From Pseudonocardia benzenivorans CB1190 (lineage in GTDB: Bacteria; Actinomycetota; Actinomycetes; Mycobacteriales; Pseudonocardiaceae): DNA of 64,000 nt. This document shows positions 9,009-17,551 of the stretch, in pieces. The DNA is taken from the NCBI RefSeq assembly GCF_000196675.2, contig NC_015312.1:5162501-5226500 (forward strand), written 5' to 3'. How positions within the stretch are numbered: the stretch's first letter is position 1; each line of letters begins with the position of its first letter. The translations under genes and the position numbers were made by a program. Under the pieces are notes generated by a model. It did not search any database and was not told the DNA's origin. It worked only from the letters and a program-made list of their open reading frames with translations.

Positions 9009-9123
9009 CCCCGAGCACCACCCCGAGGCGGGGAGATATCTGGCCGCCGTCGGGGAGAACCAACTGGCCACCAGTGGGGAGAACTACTGGCCGCCAGCGG
9101 GGATTTCAAGCTGGCCGTTGACA

Positions 9124-9129
9124 CGCGTC
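9124..9129. repeat. right target-site duplication (CGCGTC)
   Basis: This is the second copy of the hexamer found at 6471-6476. It abuts the right end of the IS21-family element and confirms the element boundaries. Confidence 0.85.
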
Positions 9130-9194
9130 GGCAGCCTCTGCTTCGCACCGTGTCTGACACCACGGCGCCGGCTCTGCAGGGCTGCTCAGGCCCC

Positions 9195-9229
9195 GTGTCA
9201 ACGGATCTTGAAAGTTGACCTCTCTGGGG
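9195..9229. repeat. solo 35-bp end of an IS21-like element
   Basis: This stretch begins GTGTCAACGGATCTTGAAAG and matches 50547-50581, the outer end of the IS21-like element near 50.5 kb, at 34 of 35 bases. Homology stops abruptly at 9229. No istA or istB from that element remains beside it, so it is a scar left by deletion or rearrangement. It also forms the artificial end of the minus-strand frame that enters it from 9536. Confidence 0.8.
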
Positions 9230-9536
9230 CGGCCGAGACCTTCCACAGTGCTTCAGAAGTTCCACGCGATGACCGCACCTTCAAGTATCGACAGCGAGGA
9301 TGGTCTTGGCCACCGGCCGGGTCTGATCCAAGTATCGATTGACGCTGACGTTGTCCCCCTAGGGATTCGTCCGCCCGGTCAGTGGTCCGCACTCGCCCGG
9401 CCGGCCGCACCGAGAACCCGATCACCTGCCCGGTACCGTCGGGGCGCTCACCGATCCCGCTCGCCGCAGCCGGCTCGGGCGTCGTCGTGGTCGTATTGTC
9501 GGTGGTTGTGTTCCGGGTGCGCTGCTTGCTGGTCAT
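9198..9536 (-). pseudogene. 5' fragment of an unrecognised gene truncated by an IS scar
   Basis: The ATG at 9536 has a good ribosome site (GGAAGG, five bases upstream) and encodes a Thr-rich start (MTSKQRTRNTTTDN). The frame then runs about 100 residues and ends inside the 35-bp IS end remnant at 9195-9229, whose translation supplies the last residues (RSTFKIR). Only the first roughly 100 residues before the scar can be native. I do not recognise the product. The good start signal followed by the abrupt junction suggests a real gene cut by an insertion. Confidence 0.45.
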
Positions 9537-9948
9537 GATGGCCTTCCGCTCTCGCGGGGTCCGCGTGTGTCGGCCCGTCCCCTCGGGGTGGCGGGGTGCT
9601 GTCCCCCGCCGCGGTAAGGCGCGCCGGCACGGCCTCCGAGGCTCGCAGTCAATGGCGGCCGCAGGCCGTCGCCAAAGGCGATCGCGGAGCCTGCGCAGCG
9701 ACCGTTGACGGCGAGTGAGGCCGTGCTAAGCCAAGGGCCGACAGGCCCCGCCCAAGGGGCGACCACCAGCATTTCTCACGGCCCGTGCGGCCTTGAGCGT
9801 CAACGCCTGCATTCGAGCCGTCGCCGGCAGACCCCGTGACGCTGACGTGGACCGTTGGCCTGCGGGGAAAGTGACAGTCATACCGCCGAGGCCATGGGGT
9901 CACCTTCGCTGACCGGCAGGTCTGCGCCACCGGGCACACCACCCGTCC

Positions 9949-10266
9949 CTATCGGCGACGCCGGTCGCCGGCGACCGCGGTCGCGACGGTCGCAACAGGT
10001 GCGACGACGGCAGTGACGTACAGCAGCAGGAGTGGCAGCCCCGGGCGCGGCTCGACGCCGTCGTGGGCCAGAAGCTCCTTGTTGAACGTCAGGTCCGGCC
10101 GGACATGATGCCAGCGGGTGATCTCCAGGTACATCAGGTACCAGGAGCCCGCCCACGCCACTGCGCCCAGCCACCGAACCGCTGCCATGAGGCCGATGGT
10201 GCCACCGGTCGGGCGGTTCCGGTTGCCGTTTTCCATGCCGCGCGGCCTGTGGAAAGGGGCGCCCAT
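9949..10266 (-). CDS. small membrane protein of unknown function
   Basis: The frame encodes up to 105 residues. It has two hydrophobic segments (VRWLGAVAWAGSWYLMYLEI and LPLLLLYVTAVVAPVATVAT) separated by a short charged loop containing NKELLAHDG, and ends in a run of arginines. The start is uncertain: ATGs at 10266, 10236 and 10188 are all in frame, and the last would leave just the two-helix core. I do not recognise the family. It is probably the first chromosomal gene after the integrated element and is divergent from the ABC transporter pair. Confidence 0.6.
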   Translation of the reverse strand: MGAPFHRPRGMENGNRNRPTGGTIGLMAAVRWLGAVAWAGSWYLMYLEITRWHHVRPDLTFNKELLAHDGVEPRPGLPLLLLYVTAVVAPVATVATAVAGDRRRR

Positions 10267-10457
10267 CCAGACCCAAAGAATTCATCCGTATCAGGTGCGG
10301 AAATCATGAGCGGAATGCCAGCTCTCGGACTTCTGAGGAACCACTGAGGCGCTTTCCTAGTTGCTTACCTGCAGGGCGATAGGTTCCGCGCGCTCGGCAG
10401 AGTCGCCAGTGAGAAGTGGTACGGACAGCTGCACGCAATCCGAGGAGTGGTGGATCG

Positions 10458-11411
10458 TTGATCGAAGCACGCGACGTGACGAAGAGGTACGGCCAGAAGG
10501 CTGCGGTCTCCGACCTCACCTTCACGGTCCGTCCCGGGATCGTCACCGGGTTCCTCGGGCCAAACGGAGCGGGCAAGTCGACGACCATGCGCATGATCGT
10601 CGGGCTGGACGCCCCGACCTCTGGCAGCGTCACGGTTAACGGCAAGCCCTACGCCGAGCACTCCGCCCCGCTCCGGGAGGTGGGCGCGCTCCTCGAGGCG
10701 AGGGCGATCCACACCGGTCGCACGGCCCGCAACCACCTCCTCGCACTGGCCGCCACCACGGGGATCGGCCGCAGTCGAGTCGACGAGCTGATCGACCTCG
10801 TCGGCCTCTCCGACGTCGCGAACAAGCGGGTCCGCGGATTCTCCCTCGGCATGGGCCAGCGGCTCGGCATCGCGTCCGCACTGCTGGGCGACCCGAAGAC
10901 GCTGATCCTCGACGAGCCGGTCAACGGCCTCGACCCCGAGGGCATTCTGTGGATCAGGAACCTGTTGCGGTCACTGGCCGCCGAGGGCCGCACCGTGTTC
11001 GTCTCGTCGCACCTGATGAGCGAGATGGCGCTGACGGCCGATCAGGTCATCATCATCGGCAAAGGCCGGCTACTCGCCGACGTCCCGGTCGCCGACGTCG
11101 TCGCCCGGGCGGCGGGCGCCCACGTCAAGGTCCGCGCCCCGGACGCCACCACTCTGTCGGCGCTGCTGGCGGGCCCGGACGTCACCGTCACCACGACCGG
11201 CGCCGACACACTCGAGGTGGCGGGTTTGGGCAGCGAGGAGATCGGCACGATCGCGGCCGACCACCGGATCGCCCTGTTCGAGCTGACCCCGATACACGGC
11301 TCTCTGGAAGAAGCGTTCATGGAACTCACCCGCGACGCGGTCGAGTTCGGCACACCCGGCACCGCCGAGCCACCGCCGGCGATGTCGACGAGCACGGGAG
11401 GGCGGCGATGA
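10458..11411 (+). CDS. ABC transporter ATP-binding protein (CcmA/DrrA type)
   Basis: The best start is the TTG at 10458, ten bases after GAGGAG; the product is about 317 residues. All nucleotide-binding motifs are present: Walker A FLGPNGAGKST near residue 39, signature FSLGMGQRLG, Walker B TLILDEPVNGLDPEG, and the switch His in VFVSSHLMSEM. The C-terminal 110 residues form the extra domain of the bacitracin/DrrA exporter subfamily. Its stop overlaps the start of a membrane subunit gene by four bases, so the two form one export system. The substrate cannot be read from sequence; drug or peptide export is usual for this family. Confidence 0.92.
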   Translation: MIEARDVTKRYGQKAAVSDLTFTVRPGIVTGFLGPNGAGKSTTMRMIVGLDAPTSGSVTVNGKPYAEHSAPLREVGALLEARAIHTGRTARNHLLALAATTGIGRSRVDELIDLVGLSDVANKRVRGFSLGMGQRLGIASALLGDPKTLILDEPVNGLDPEGILWIRNLLRSLAAEGRTVFVSSHLMSEMALTADQVIIIGKGRLLADVPVADVVARAAGAHVKVRAPDATTLSALLAGPDVTVTTTGADTLEVAGLGSEEIGTIAADHRIALFELTPIHGSLEEAFMELTRDAVEFGTPGTAEPPPAMSTSTGGRR

Positions 11412-12223
11412 GCACCACGATCCCTGTGGCACCCACCGCCCCCGCCGGCGGAGCGGTCACGCTTCCACGAACGATCTCCTCGGAGTGGATCAAGTTCCGC
11501 ACACTGTGGTCGAGCGTGCTCGTCGCGACGATCTCGGTCGTCGGGATGATCGGCGTCGGCTGGGTGGGATCGTTCTTCACCAATGCCGACTGGGCGCACA
11601 TGCGCCCTCGCGAGCTCGCCCGGTTCGACCCTGTCGTCACCAGCCTCAACGGCTATACCGTCGCCGAGCTGGCCGTGGGCACCCTGGGGGTCCTGCTGGT
11701 GACGGGCGAGTACTCGACCGGCATGATCCGGGCCACGATGGCGGCGGTCCCGGCACGGCTGCCCGTGCTGTGGGCGAAGCTGATCGTCTTCACCTGCCTG
11801 ACGGCCGTCCTGATGGTGCCGACGTCGTTCGTCTCGTTCCTCGGCGGGCAGGCCCTGCTCGGCACGCACTCCACCAGCCTGTCGGCCCCCGGTGTTCTGC
11901 GTGTCGTGGTCGCGACGGGCGTGTACCTGACCCTCGTGGGCGTCCTCGGGATCGCGTTCGGGGCGCTGGTCCGCAACACCGCGGGCGGGATCGCGGCCCT
12001 GTTCGGGGTGCTGCTCGTGCTCCCGGCGATCGTCGGTGTGCTGCCGAGCTCGTGGCAGGACACCATCGGCCCGTACCTGCCCGCCAACGCCGGACAGGCC
12101 GCCCTGTCGGTGATCCCCGACCCCGCGGCCCTCGCGCCCTGGACGGGGATGGCCGTCTTCGCCGCCTATGCCGTCATCGCGACAGTGGTTGCCGCAGTGC
12201 TGCTGAGGCGTCGCGACGTGTAG
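11408..12223 (+). CDS. ABC-2 type transporter permease
   Basis: A 271-residue integral membrane protein starting at the ATG that overlaps the upstream ATPase stop (ATGA). Six hydrophobic segments are visible, including LWSSVLVATISVVGMIGVGW, TLGVLLVTGEYSTGMIRATM, TGVYLTLVGVLGIAFGALVRN and AVFAAYAVIATVVAAVLL. The segment TGEYSTGMIRAT is typical of ABC-2 permeases that pair with CcmA-type ATPases. It forms the membrane channel of the exporter. The terminal RRRDV is a usual end for this group. Confidence 0.9.
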   Translation: MSTTIPVAPTAPAGGAVTLPRTISSEWIKFRTLWSSVLVATISVVGMIGVGWVGSFFTNADWAHMRPRELARFDPVVTSLNGYTVAELAVGTLGVLLVTGEYSTGMIRATMAAVPARLPVLWAKLIVFTCLTAVLMVPTSFVSFLGGQALLGTHSTSLSAPGVLRVVVATGVYLTLVGVLGIAFGALVRNTAGGIAALFGVLLVLPAIVGVLPSSWQDTIGPYLPANAGQAALSVIPDPAALAPWTGMAVFAAYAVIATVVAAVLLRRRDV

Positions 12224-12421
12224 TGGCGCCGACCAACCTGCGCCGCCCTCGCACGGCTCGTTCCCGCATCGGCTACCGGGCGGCACGACGCCGGCAAGGC
12301 TTCCCGATCCGCGACACGACGACGGCCCATGACCGGCTTTCCTCGCGGACGGAGCCCGCCCGGACCCCCTCGCACCCCCAACCGTTCACCCGTTCCCCGC
12401 ACCCGAACCGGAGTCGCTCGA

Positions 12422-13237
12422 ATGACATCGTCCCCACTCGGACGACAGCACGACGTCGCAGGTACCGACAGCGCCCGCCATCTCGCACCGCCACACCGGG
12501 CTCGCGGGATCAAGGTTCCCGAGCTGACCCTGGTCTTCTGGATCATCAAGATCCTCACGACGGGAATGGGCGAGACCGCCTCCGACTGGCTCGCCCGCAC
12601 GATCGACCCCGTCATCGCGGTCCTGGGGGCGCTGCTCGCGCTCAGCGGCCTGCTCGCGGCACAGCTACGTGCCACCCGGTACCGACCCTGGCTCTACTGG
12701 GCCACCGTCGCGATGGTCAGCGTGTTCGGGACGATGGCAGCCGACGTCCTGCACGTCGTCATCGGCATCCCCTACGTCGCGTCCACGATCGGTTTCGCGG
12801 TCGCCGTGGCCGCCGTGCTCCTGCTCTGGCACCGCGTCGAGGGCACCCTCGACATCCACAGCATCGTCACCGTCCGACGTGAGTGCTTCTACTGGACGAC
12901 CGTCTGCGCGACGTTCGCGCTCGGCACGGCCGCGGGTGACCTCACGGCGACCGGCTTCGGGCTGGGTTACCTCGCCTCGGGCATCCTGTTCGCCGTCGTC
13001 TTCGCCGTCCCGGTCATCGCGCACCGATGGTGGGGCCTCGGCGCAGTTCCCGCATTCTGGGTCGCCTACGTGCTGACCCGGCCGCTGGGGGCGTCGTTCG
13101 CGGACTGGATCGCCGTCCCACCGGCGCGCGGTGGCCTCGACCTGGGTACCGGAGCGATCAGCCTTGTCCTGCTGGTCGCCATCGCGACCGCCGTCGCCGT
13201 GCACGCCCGGCAGAATCGCCTCGCCCGACGCGGCTGA
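12422..13237 (+). CDS. multi-pass membrane protein, COG4705 family
   Basis: The start chosen is the ATG at 12422, eight bases after GGAG; upstream codons are non-conserved. The 271-residue product has a soluble N-terminal 35 residues followed by seven or eight hydrophobic helices. It carries repeated acidic signatures such as ITKxxxTGxGE-like KILTTGMGETASDWLAR and FALGTAAGDLTATGFGLGYL, which mark the two-repeat COG4705 family of uncharacterised membrane-anchored proteins. No enzymatic motif is visible. It is preceded by the ABC pair with a gap of about 200 bp, so it probably has its own promoter. Confidence 0.8.
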   Translation: MTSSPLGRQHDVAGTDSARHLAPPHRARGIKVPELTLVFWIIKILTTGMGETASDWLARTIDPVIAVLGALLALSGLLAAQLRATRYRPWLYWATVAMVSVFGTMAADVLHVVIGIPYVASTIGFAVAVAAVLLLWHRVEGTLDIHSIVTVRRECFYWTTVCATFALGTAAGDLTATGFGLGYLASGILFAVVFAVPVIAHRWWGLGAVPAFWVAYVLTRPLGASFADWIAVPPARGGLDLGTGAISLVLLVAIATAVAVHARQNRLARRG

Positions 13238-13388
13238 CACGGTCAGCGGGTCCTTCGCGTGGGACGGGAGCCGGTTCCGACCCCCGGTGGCGCGCGACGG
13301 GGGCGCAGCGACGAGACCACCGACTCGGTGGGGCCGGGCCGCAGGAGCCCGCGCTTCGCGTCATCCAGGGTCACCCCCGCTCAGCGGC

Positions 13389-14405
13389 TCAGCTGAGGCG
13401 GGTCGTGCCCGGCCCCTGTGCGGCCGCGCTCACGACCTGTTCCCGGGCATGTGCCGGTGTGACGTCGCGGCTGCCGCCCGGTTCCGGCTGGGCCGTGACC
13501 GGGCGTTCGCCGTCGATGTCCGCACCGTGCGGACATGCGCCGGGTGCGGACTGGTCCGACGAGGACTGGGTGGCGACCATGCCGACGAGGAGCACAGTCG
13601 CACAGACCGTCGCGAGGACGAGCGCGACCGGTGACGTCGTCACGGCGTCGCCGAACCAGAGCCCGCCGGCGACGAGCCCGACGACCGGGTCGACGACCAG
13701 GATCACCGAGACGACTGCGGCCACCCCGACACCCTCACGCAGAGCGTGCTGGCTCAGCAGGATGGCCAGCGATCCCAGTACGACGGCGGCGTAGATCGCG
13801 GGGTGGCCGAGCGGCGTGGCGATGCCGTTGGCGACCTGGGCACCGACCTGCTTGAGCTGGACCGCGCTGAGGCCGTACCCGAGCCCGGTCCCGAGGGCGA
13901 GCCCGAGCGCCCGCGCACGTGGGCCGAGCGCGCGACGGCGCGCCCAGCCGGCGATGGTCACCATGACCGCGATGGTGGCCGCGGCAAGGCCGACCGTGGT
14001 GAGCGCCGACGGTCCCGGGGCGCCACCAGCGTGCGGATCGAGCGCCAGGAGCAGTCCGCTGAGACCGGCCACCGTCAGGACGATTCCGGCGCATGTCTCG
14101 CCGGAGCTCCGCCGATGGAGCAGGAATCGCTCGGCGAGCGTCGCACCGACGATGCTGGTCGTCATCACGCTCTGCACCAGCAGGATCGGACCGAGCGCCA
14201 GCGCCAGGATCTGGAGGGCGATGCCGGCGAGGGAGGCGCCGGTGCCGATCCACCACCACTGGCTGCGGGCCAGCGCGCCGATCAGGCGTGGGTCGCCAGC
14301 GGGGAACGGCGGCACGCTGATCGAGCCTCGTCGCTGGGCGACGCCGGCGGTGCCGATCAGGCTCGCGGCCACCGCGGCGACGGTGACCGCCCCGATCACT
14401 GACAT
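13389..14405 (-). CDS. DMT/EamA-like membrane transporter
   Basis: The 338-residue protein has about nine hydrophobic helices over residues 1-285, matching the drug/metabolite transporter-like family with a DMT fold (GPILLVQSVMTTSIVGATLAERFL in the first half; a paralogous segment SLAILLSQHALREGVGVAAVVSV in the second). The last 50 residues are hydrophilic and unconserved. Its ATG shares one base with the stop of the glycosyltransferase upstream (TGATG), so the two are translationally coupled. A related DMT-type protein at 60988-61842 also sits near a similar glycosyltransferase, which suggests export or flipping of a glycolipid or its precursor; that role is inference. Confidence 0.85.
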   Translation of the reverse strand: MSVIGAVTVAAVAASLIGTAGVAQRRGSISVPPFPAGDPRLIGALARSQWWWIGTGASLAGIALQILALALGPILLVQSVMTTSIVGATLAERFLLHRRSSGETCAGIVLTVAGLSGLLLALDPHAGGAPGPSALTTVGLAAATIAVMVTIAGWARRRALGPRARALGLALGTGLGYGLSAVQLKQVGAQVANGIATPLGHPAIYAAVVLGSLAILLSQHALREGVGVAAVVSVILVVDPVVGLVAGGLWFGDAVTTSPVALVLATVCATVLLVGMVATQSSSDQSAPGACPHGADIDGERPVTAQPEPGGSRDVTPAHAREQVVSAAAQGPGTTRLS

Positions 14406-15583
14406 CAGAAGCCGCTGGCGCGCAGGCCCGCCGCGGACCGGGCGGTGAGCTCGTCGCGCACGATGGCCGCGGCGTCGGCCCCGGCGGCCCACTGCGGCAG
14501 GATCGGGGCGCGGTCGCGACGGTGCTGCTCGATGGCCGCGACGAGATCGTCGGGTGTGCGTGGCCAGGCGGCGATTCCGGACTGCTCGAGGATCGCCGCG
14601 TTGGCGCGACCATGTCCCGGGATCGGCAGGTACGTCAGCGCCGGCAGGCCGGCCACAAGGGCCTCGGTGAACGACAGGCCGCCGGCATTGTGGACGAGCA
14701 CGTCCGCGGTCGCCATCAGGGCGGGGACGTCGTCGCGCCAACCGAGCGCGGCGATCCGCGGCTCGTCCCAGCGCCGCCACAGCGCGTCGTTGCGGCCGCA
14801 AAGGACGAGTGCGCGCGCACGGGGGTGCCGCAGGATCGCCTCGACCGTCCTGGGGACGTCGCCCATTCCGAGCGAGCCGGCGCTGAGCAGGACGATCGGG
14901 TCCGGCCCGTGCAGCCCGAGGGACGCCCGGTCGATGGGACTCGGCGCCGCGCTGAAGGCAGGGCTGCAGAGCGGACCGGCCGCGACGGCCTCGACTCCGT
15001 AGCGGGAGGCGTCCGCGGCGGTCGCGCGGGTGACCGTGAGGTGGTGGTCGACGTCCGGGTCGCACCAGAGGCTGTGCGCGGCGGGATCGGTCAGGTAGGT
15101 CATCGACGTGGCCGCGAGCCTCCCACGCCGACGCAGCCTGCCCAGCGTGCGGGAGGCGAGCGGATAGGTCGACACGACGACGTCGGCGTCACCGACCCAA
15201 CGCTCGACCGCAGGCTCCGCGATGGCACAGATGCCTTCGGTCACCCTGCGCAGGGCACCGGGCCGCTCGAGCCCTCGGAAGATCCCGTCGAAAACGCGGG
15301 GCGCGTGCTGGACGGTGGGCGCGTAAAGGTCCTTCAGGATCCACCCTGCGGCAGTGGGCACCGCGTCGATGTAGTCGTGGATCGTCACCTCGACACCCGA
15401 GCCGGCGAGGCGGCGGCCCAGTTCGCGGGCGGCGCCCTCGTGGCCCTGGCCGACGGTCGCCCCCAGGATGACGACACGGCCGGCGCCTGGGACCGGCGGG
15501 GCGACCAGCTGCATCGCGGCAGGGCGGGCGGCGCGGCGACGGCCGTGCGGGCGGGCACGGCGGTCGGCGAGGAGTGCGGGCAT
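14405..15583 (-). CDS. MGDG-synthase/MurG-like glycosyltransferase (GT28-type fold)
   Basis: A 392-residue glycosyltransferase; an internal ATG at 15514 (MQLVAPP) may be the true start because the first 23 residues are Arg-rich and unconserved. The N-terminal domain starts VVILGATVGQGHEGAARELG, the glycine-rich acceptor loop of the monogalactosyldiacylglycerol synthase family. The C-terminal UDP-sugar domain shows LLSAGSLGMGDVP, DVLVHNAGGLSFTEAL and PIPGHGRANA. It probably glycosylates a membrane lipid at the cytoplasmic membrane. It is coupled to the DMT gene downstream. A paralogue with the same motifs lies at 62462-63748. Confidence 0.88.
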   Translation of the reverse strand: MPALLADRRARPHGRRRAARPAAMQLVAPPVPGAGRVVILGATVGQGHEGAARELGRRLAGSGVEVTIHDYIDAVPTAAGWILKDLYAPTVQHAPRVFDGIFRGLERPGALRRVTEGICAIAEPAVERWVGDADVVVSTYPLASRTLGRLRRRGRLAATSMTYLTDPAAHSLWCDPDVDHHLTVTRATAADASRYGVEAVAAGPLCSPAFSAAPSPIDRASLGLHGPDPIVLLSAGSLGMGDVPRTVEAILRHPRARALVLCGRNDALWRRWDEPRIAALGWRDDVPALMATADVLVHNAGGLSFTEALVAGLPALTYLPIPGHGRANAAILEQSGIAAWPRTPDDLVAAIEQHRRDRAPILPQWAAGADAAAIVRDELTARSAAGLRASGF

Positions 15584-15664
15584 GGGGAGGAACCTCGGGT
15601 CTCGATCGGAGGAGGACGCGGGGAGCGGTGCGGAGGACGGCGGGGAATCGGAGACGGCTGGACG

Positions 15665-16117
15665 TCAGCGGGGAAGCGGCGCGCCGGGATGGTCGTGCAA
15701 GTGCGCGACGCCGGGCGGCCCCGAGGTCCCGTCGTCGGTCACCGACGCCTCGACGACACCCCCGGCGGCTCCGATGGCGATGACCAGTGCGCCAGCGGCC
15801 GCGAGCGGGCGCCGGGCCGCACGCTCCCTTATCGCGCGCAGCGCAGACCTGGTCCGGTCGTCGCCGGGTCGGCGCCGGTCGGCCTCCGCGGTGGGCAGGT
15901 CGAACACGAGGAGCGCAAGCTCGTGGCGGTACCGCGCGACGTAGGCGTCGCCGACGCGCTCGTCGGTCTCGGCGAGGTCGAGCCGCCCGGCGGCGAGCGC
16001 CTCGTGCAGGTTCGCAAAGACGTCGGCGCGTTCCGCGTCCGAGGCCCGCACTGGGGTGGCAGGGGTGATCGAGCGGTGCCGGCTGGTGGGCTCGCCACGG
16101 TGAGTTTGGCTGGGCAT
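15665..16117 (-). CDS. DUF1707 (SHOCT-like) membrane-associated protein
   Basis: The 150-residue protein contains a DUF1707 domain: VRASDAERADVFANLHEALAAGRLDLAETDERVGDAYVARYRHEL at residues 24-70, with the usual Arg-Leu and Glu pattern. A single hydrophobic helix (LAAAGALVIAIGAAGGVV) follows near residue 108, and the tail is His-rich (AHLHDHPGAPLPR). DUF1707 proteins are common actinobacterial envelope proteins often next to two-component systems, and this gene ends 22 bp before a sensor kinase gene on the same strand. The role is not established. Confidence 0.85.
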   Translation of the reverse strand: MPSQTHRGEPTSRHRSITPATPVRASDAERADVFANLHEALAAGRLDLAETDERVGDAYVARYRHELALLVFDLPTAEADRRRPGDDRTRSALRAIRERAARRPLAAAGALVIAIGAAGGVVEASVTDDGTSGPPGVAHLHDHPGAPLPR

Positions 16118-16138
16118 CGTGCTCCCGGGGACGATCGG

Positions 16139-17551
16139 TCAGGTGCCCCCAAGGCTGGTCGGCGGCGGTGAACTGCCGTCGTGCTCCGGTTCGGAGTCAG
16201 GTAAGAGCCGCGCGGGGTCGACGGTGAAGCCGACGGTCGCCCCGCCGCCGGAACGCCGGTCGGCGAAGACCGAGCCGCCGTGCGAGGCCGCGACGTCGTG
16301 CACGATCGAGAGCCCGAGCCCGGATCCGGGCAGCCCGCGGGCGCTGCGGGCCCGGTAGAAGCGGTCGAAGATCCGTCCCGCGTCCTCGGGGTCGATACCG
16401 GGGCCGTTGTCTGACACCGAGATCCGGCCCTTGTGCGCCGTCGCCTGGATCGGCTCGACACCTGAGCCGTCGAACTTCACGGCGTTCTCCATCAGGTTGC
16501 CGACGGCCCGGTCGAGGGCCTGCCGGCGTCCCCGGACCACCGAGCGGTCGGCGTCGACGACGATCGCGCGCCCGGTGCGGCGCCCCACCCGCTCGGCAGC
16601 CGCGATCAGCACGTCGGCGAGGGCCACCGGTTCCTCCGGCGAGTCCATCGCACCGGCCAGCGCGAGCTCGACAAGCTCGTCGACCAGGTGGCTCAGCTCC
16701 CGCGTCTCCCCCTGCACGTCGCTCACCAGCCGGTCCTGCGCCGCAGGGCTCAGGTCGGCGAAGCGGCGCAACACGCTCGCGTTGGTCCGCAGGCTGGTCA
16801 GCGGGGTGCGCAGCTCGTGCGCGGCGTCCTGGATCAGCCGCTCCTGCGCGTCGCGCGCGGCGGCGAGGCGCCCGAGCATCGTGTTGAACGACGTTGACAG
16901 CCGTGCGACCTCGTCGCGGCCCTCGACCGGAATCTGCCGGTCGATCCCGCCGTGGAGGCTGACGTCCTCGGCGATCCCGGCCAGCTGGATGAGCCGCCGC
17001 GTGATGCGCCAGGCGAGGAGCCAGCCCGCGAGCGCGGCGACGACCAGGACGATCGCGCTCACCCACGCGATCTCGATCGCCATGTCGTGCAACAGGTCAT
17101 GAGTCTGCTCGACGTCCGCCGCGACCTGCAGCGCACCTCGTCCGCCGCTCAACGCGGTCGTCATGATCCGGTACGTGCCGTGGCCCACGTCCGCCTCGGT
17201 GACGTCCACCGTGCCCGGCGGCGCGGTCCCGTCGGCGATGGCCCGTGCGGTCGTGTCGACCGGCAGGTCGACCGCCTCACCGCCGAGGTGCGCCGTGGTG
17301 CCGTCGGGCGCCACCGTCTGCGCGACCAGGGGACGGGCCTCGCCGTGGTGCCCGTGGCCCACGGTGACCGGCACGGCGGTCAGGACGTCGTTCCGGCCGT
17401 CGGCCAGGGCGACCGTCGCCGAGCTCAGCGTCGTGTCGATCTCCTGACCGATCCGCTGGGCCGACGCGTCGTAGCTGAGCCATCCGACCGCGATCGCCAC
17501 CACGGCGGCCACGACGGCGAAGGCCAGCGCGAAGCGCGTCCGCAGGTTCAC
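16139..17551 (-). CDS. sensor histidine kinase (MprB-like)
   Basis: The 470-residue kinase has a first membrane helix at 7-25, a periplasmic domain of about 135 residues rich in His (GHGHHGEARP), and a second helix near 160-183. A HAMP linker follows, then the dimerisation box QDAAHELRTPLTSLR with the phospho-acceptor His. The ATP-binding domain shows NLMENAVKF, DNGPGIDPED and GSGLGLSIV. Its ATG overlaps the stop of the response regulator gene by four bases, so kinase and regulator are co-translated. The His-rich periplasmic loop may sense a metal; this is inference. Confidence 0.93.
   Translation of the reverse strand: MNLRTRFALAFAVVAAVVAIAVGWLSYDASAQRIGQEIDTTLSSATVALADGRNDVLTAVPVTVGHGHHGEARPLVAQTVAPDGTTAHLGGEAVDLPVDTTARAIADGTAPPGTVDVTEADVGHGTYRIMTTALSGGRGALQVAADVEQTHDLLHDMAIEIAWVSAIVLVVAALAGWLLAWRITRRLIQLAGIAEDVSLHGGIDRQIPVEGRDEVARLSTSFNTMLGRLAAARDAQERLIQDAAHELRTPLTSLRTNASVLRRFADLSPAAQDRLVSDVQGETRELSHLVDELVELALAGAMDSPEEPVALADVLIAAAERVGRRTGRAIVVDADRSVVRGRRQALDRAVGNLMENAVKFDGSGVEPIQATAHKGRISVSDNGPGIDPEDAGRIFDRFYRARSARGLPGSGLGLSIVHDVAASHGGSVFADRRSGGGATVGFTVDPARLLPDSEPEHDGSSPPPTSLGGT

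Larger units (their letters stand above)
6477..9123 (+). mobile_element. intact IS21-family insertion sequence (2647 bp)
   Basis: The element begins TGACAGCGGCCA and ends with the inverse of TGTCAACGGCCA (10 of 12 matching), and is flanked by CGCGTC on both sides. Inside the left end the unit GCGGCCA (or a variant) recurs near 6482, 6506, 6530 and 6550. Inside the right end CTGGCC recurs at 9040, 9064, 9087 and 9111. This ladder of roughly 24-bp spacing is the subterminal multiple repeat that IS21 transposases bind. The element carries istA and istB overlapping by four bases. It interrupts DNA just downstream of the integrase. Confidence 0.93.
9130..9948. other. decayed intergenic DNA of the integrated element
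   Basis: About 820 bp with no complete gene. It contains a 35-bp IS end remnant (9195-9229), the 5' part of one minus-strand gene ending at that remnant, and a direct repeat of CAAGTATCGA at 9282-9291 and 9329-9338. The stretch 9540-9948 has only short frames without recognisable products. The mixture of an IS scar and a broken gene fits degraded ends of the tRNA-integrated element. Confidence 0.6.

Noticed and set aside
9282..9338. Direct repeat CAAGTATCGA as plasmid iterons
   Set aside because: Only two copies are present, 47 bp apart, with no replication gene nearby.
9649..9942. 97-codon minus-strand frame in the decayed region
   Set aside because: Codon pattern and composition look random for this GC content and no ribosome site is present.
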